Below, piece after piece: positions 63,110 to 64,000 of a DNA stretch of 64,000 nucleotides (position 1 is the first letter of the stretch; each line of letters opens with the position of its first letter). The notes beneath the pieces were generated by a model that saw only the letters and a program-made list of their open reading frames with translations, did not search any database and was not told the DNA's origin. Position numbers and translations under genes: made by a program. This stretch comes from Nesterenkonia alba DSM 19423 (lineage in GTDB: Bacteria > Actinomycetota > Actinomycetes > Actinomycetales > Micrococcaceae): the NCBI RefSeq assembly GCF_000421745.1, contig NZ_ATXP01000011.1, forward strand, positions 1 through 64,000. The letters are read 5' to 3'.

Positions 63110-63970
63110 TCAGGCCGGCTGGTACTGCACCACCTGCGCCACCCGGATGGCGTCGAGGCTGGGTTCCACGGTGTGGACCCGCACAGCCCAGCAGCCGGCG
63201 GAGGCGGCGTGGGCGGAGAGTACTGCGGTGGCGGTGTCGCGCCCCTCCGGGGGGCGGGGGGTGCCGGTCTCCTCGGCGAGCAGGGTGCCGAGGAAGCCTT
63301 TGCGGGAGGCGCCGAAGAGCACCCGGTGGCCTTGGGAGACCAGGTGGTTCAGTCCGCGGACCAGTTCCCAGTTCTGGTCGTGGGTCTTGGCGAAGCCGAT
63401 ACCGGGGTCCAGGATGATGTTCTCCTGCGGCACTCCCGCCTCGAGGTACCAGCTGCGGATCTGGTGCAGTTCGGTGATGACGTCGGCGACGACGTCGTCG
63501 TAGTCGGTTTTCGACTGCATCGTTTGAGCGTCACCCCGGTTGTGGGTGATGACGACCTCGCATCCGTGCTCGGCGACGACCTGCGGCATCTGCGGGTGGG
63601 TCAGGATCCCAGAAATATCGTTGATGATGAGCTCTGTGCCGGCTTCTGCTGCGAGGGTCAGCGCGGCGTGCGCGGTGGCGGGGTGCCGGGTATCTACGGA
63701 GATCCGCACCGGCAGGTGTGCCGCCAGCAGCGCGGTCAGGGCTGGAAGGAGGCGGCGCTGCTCATCGGTTTCGGACACGGGTTCGGCACCGGGGCGGGTG
63801 GATTCGGCACCGAGGTCGAGGATGTGCGCACCCTGGTCCACCATGCGGCGGGCCTCGGCGAGGACGGTGAGCGGGTCGGTGGTGTTTTGGTGGGTGAACC
63901 GTCCGCCGTCGGAGAAGCTGTCCGGGGTGAGGTTGAGGATCCCCATCACGAGGGTGCCGGTGGTCCCCAC
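63110..63970 (-). CDS. folP: Dihydropteroate synthase FolP
   Basis: The enzyme joins pterin diphosphate and p-aminobenzoate, and is the sulfonamide target. The 286-residue product shows MGILNLTPDSFSDGG, ILDLGAESTRPGAEPV, DISG, LDPGIGFAKT and FGASRKGFLG. The start is GTG 63970, three bases after the folE stop. The usual MHMRG region reads THNRGDAQ, as in other actinobacterial FolP1 enzymes. Confidence 0.94.
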   Translation of the reverse strand: MGTTGTLVMGILNLTPDSFSDGGRFTHQNTTDPLTVLAEARRMVDQGAHILDLGAESTRPGAEPVSETDEQRRLLPALTALLAAHLPVRISVDTRHPATAHAALTLAAEAGTELIINDISGILTHPQMPQVVAEHGCEVVITHNRGDAQTMQSKTDYDDVVADVITELHQIRSWYLEAGVPQENIILDPGIGFAKTHDQNWELVRGLNHLVSQGHRVLFGASRKGFLGTLLAEETGTPRPPEGRDTATAVLSAHAASAGCWAVRVHTVEPSLDAIRVAQVVQYQPA

Positions 63971-63973
63971 GGT

Positions 63974-64000
63974 TCAGCGTCCCAGAATGAGGCTCATGGC
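63974..64000 (-). CDS. folE: C-terminal end of folE (GTP cyclohydrolase I), partial
   Basis: The last eight codons (AMSLILGR, then TGA) of a minus-strand gene enter from the window edge, three bases upstream of folP. The peptide and position fit the end of actinobacterial FolE, but the fragment is too short for proof. Confidence 0.55.
   Translation of the reverse strand, partial: AMSLILGR

Noticed and set aside
1-64000. Prophage or integrative element
   Set aside because: No integrase, phage structural, replication or conjugation genes were seen; the only mobile sequence is the IS fragment at the left edge.

Overview
The window is high-GC actinobacterial DNA, most likely from a member of the Micrococcales close to Micrococcaceae. 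Supporting features are GTG and TTG starts with purine-rich ribosome sites, an Ino1-type inositol-3-phosphate synthase, an Lsr2 nucleoid protein, the menaquinone (menF/D/C/G) pathway, transsulfuration (cbs-metB), the folE-folP-folBK-DUF3180-PH-PH-DUF2520-panC-lysS-lsr2-clpC neighbourhood, and wall proteins ending in LAXTG, the motif of actinobacterial class E sortases. The genus is inference.

Layout. At 1-1909 an insertion-sequence end has cut off the N-terminus of a hydantoinase B gene. At 1931-5979 lie murB with two hydratase-fold proteins, a DUF4870 membrane protein and Ino1. tRNA-Met and tRNA-Thr follow, then a DEAD-box helicase, metB/cbs and a MocR-like regulator that has lost its PLP lysine. 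From 13051 come tRNA-Tyr, a cluster of small palindromic repeats, thioredoxin, an HhH-GPD glycosylase, a MetE-like enzyme with a long structured leader, YajQ and a RelE/HigA-type toxin-antitoxin pair. At 18-21 kb two paralogous Na+/phosphate symporters each carry 11-nt direct repeats resembling PhoP (Pho) boxes. Next are HtpX, FprA, a HIT protein, and the menaquinone genes menG-hepT, menF and menC-menD, which flank PAP2 and FUSC membrane proteins. RadA and MutY follow. At 35.4-48.9 kb there are three very large paralogous LAXTG-anchored surface proteins on the minus strand; one carries a purple acid phosphatase, the others TIG/Ig domains, and the last overlaps an orphan HipB-like regulator. 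From 49 kb to the end is a mostly minus-strand housekeeping block.

How the genes work together. Phosphate handling is a recurring theme: two symporters with Pho-box-like sites, a wall-anchored phosphatase and a PAP2 phosphatase. The menaquinone genes cover isochorismate formation, SEPHCHC synthesis, OSB synthesis, side-chain synthesis and ring methylation. The 57-64 kb block supplies folate and pantothenate. The most distinctive locus is the surface-protein cluster. Its members share an N-terminal module and a C-terminal stalk-proximal domain but have exchanged middle domains. Part of 48.9-49.15 kb, upstream of it, is AT-richer and holds no gene I can support.
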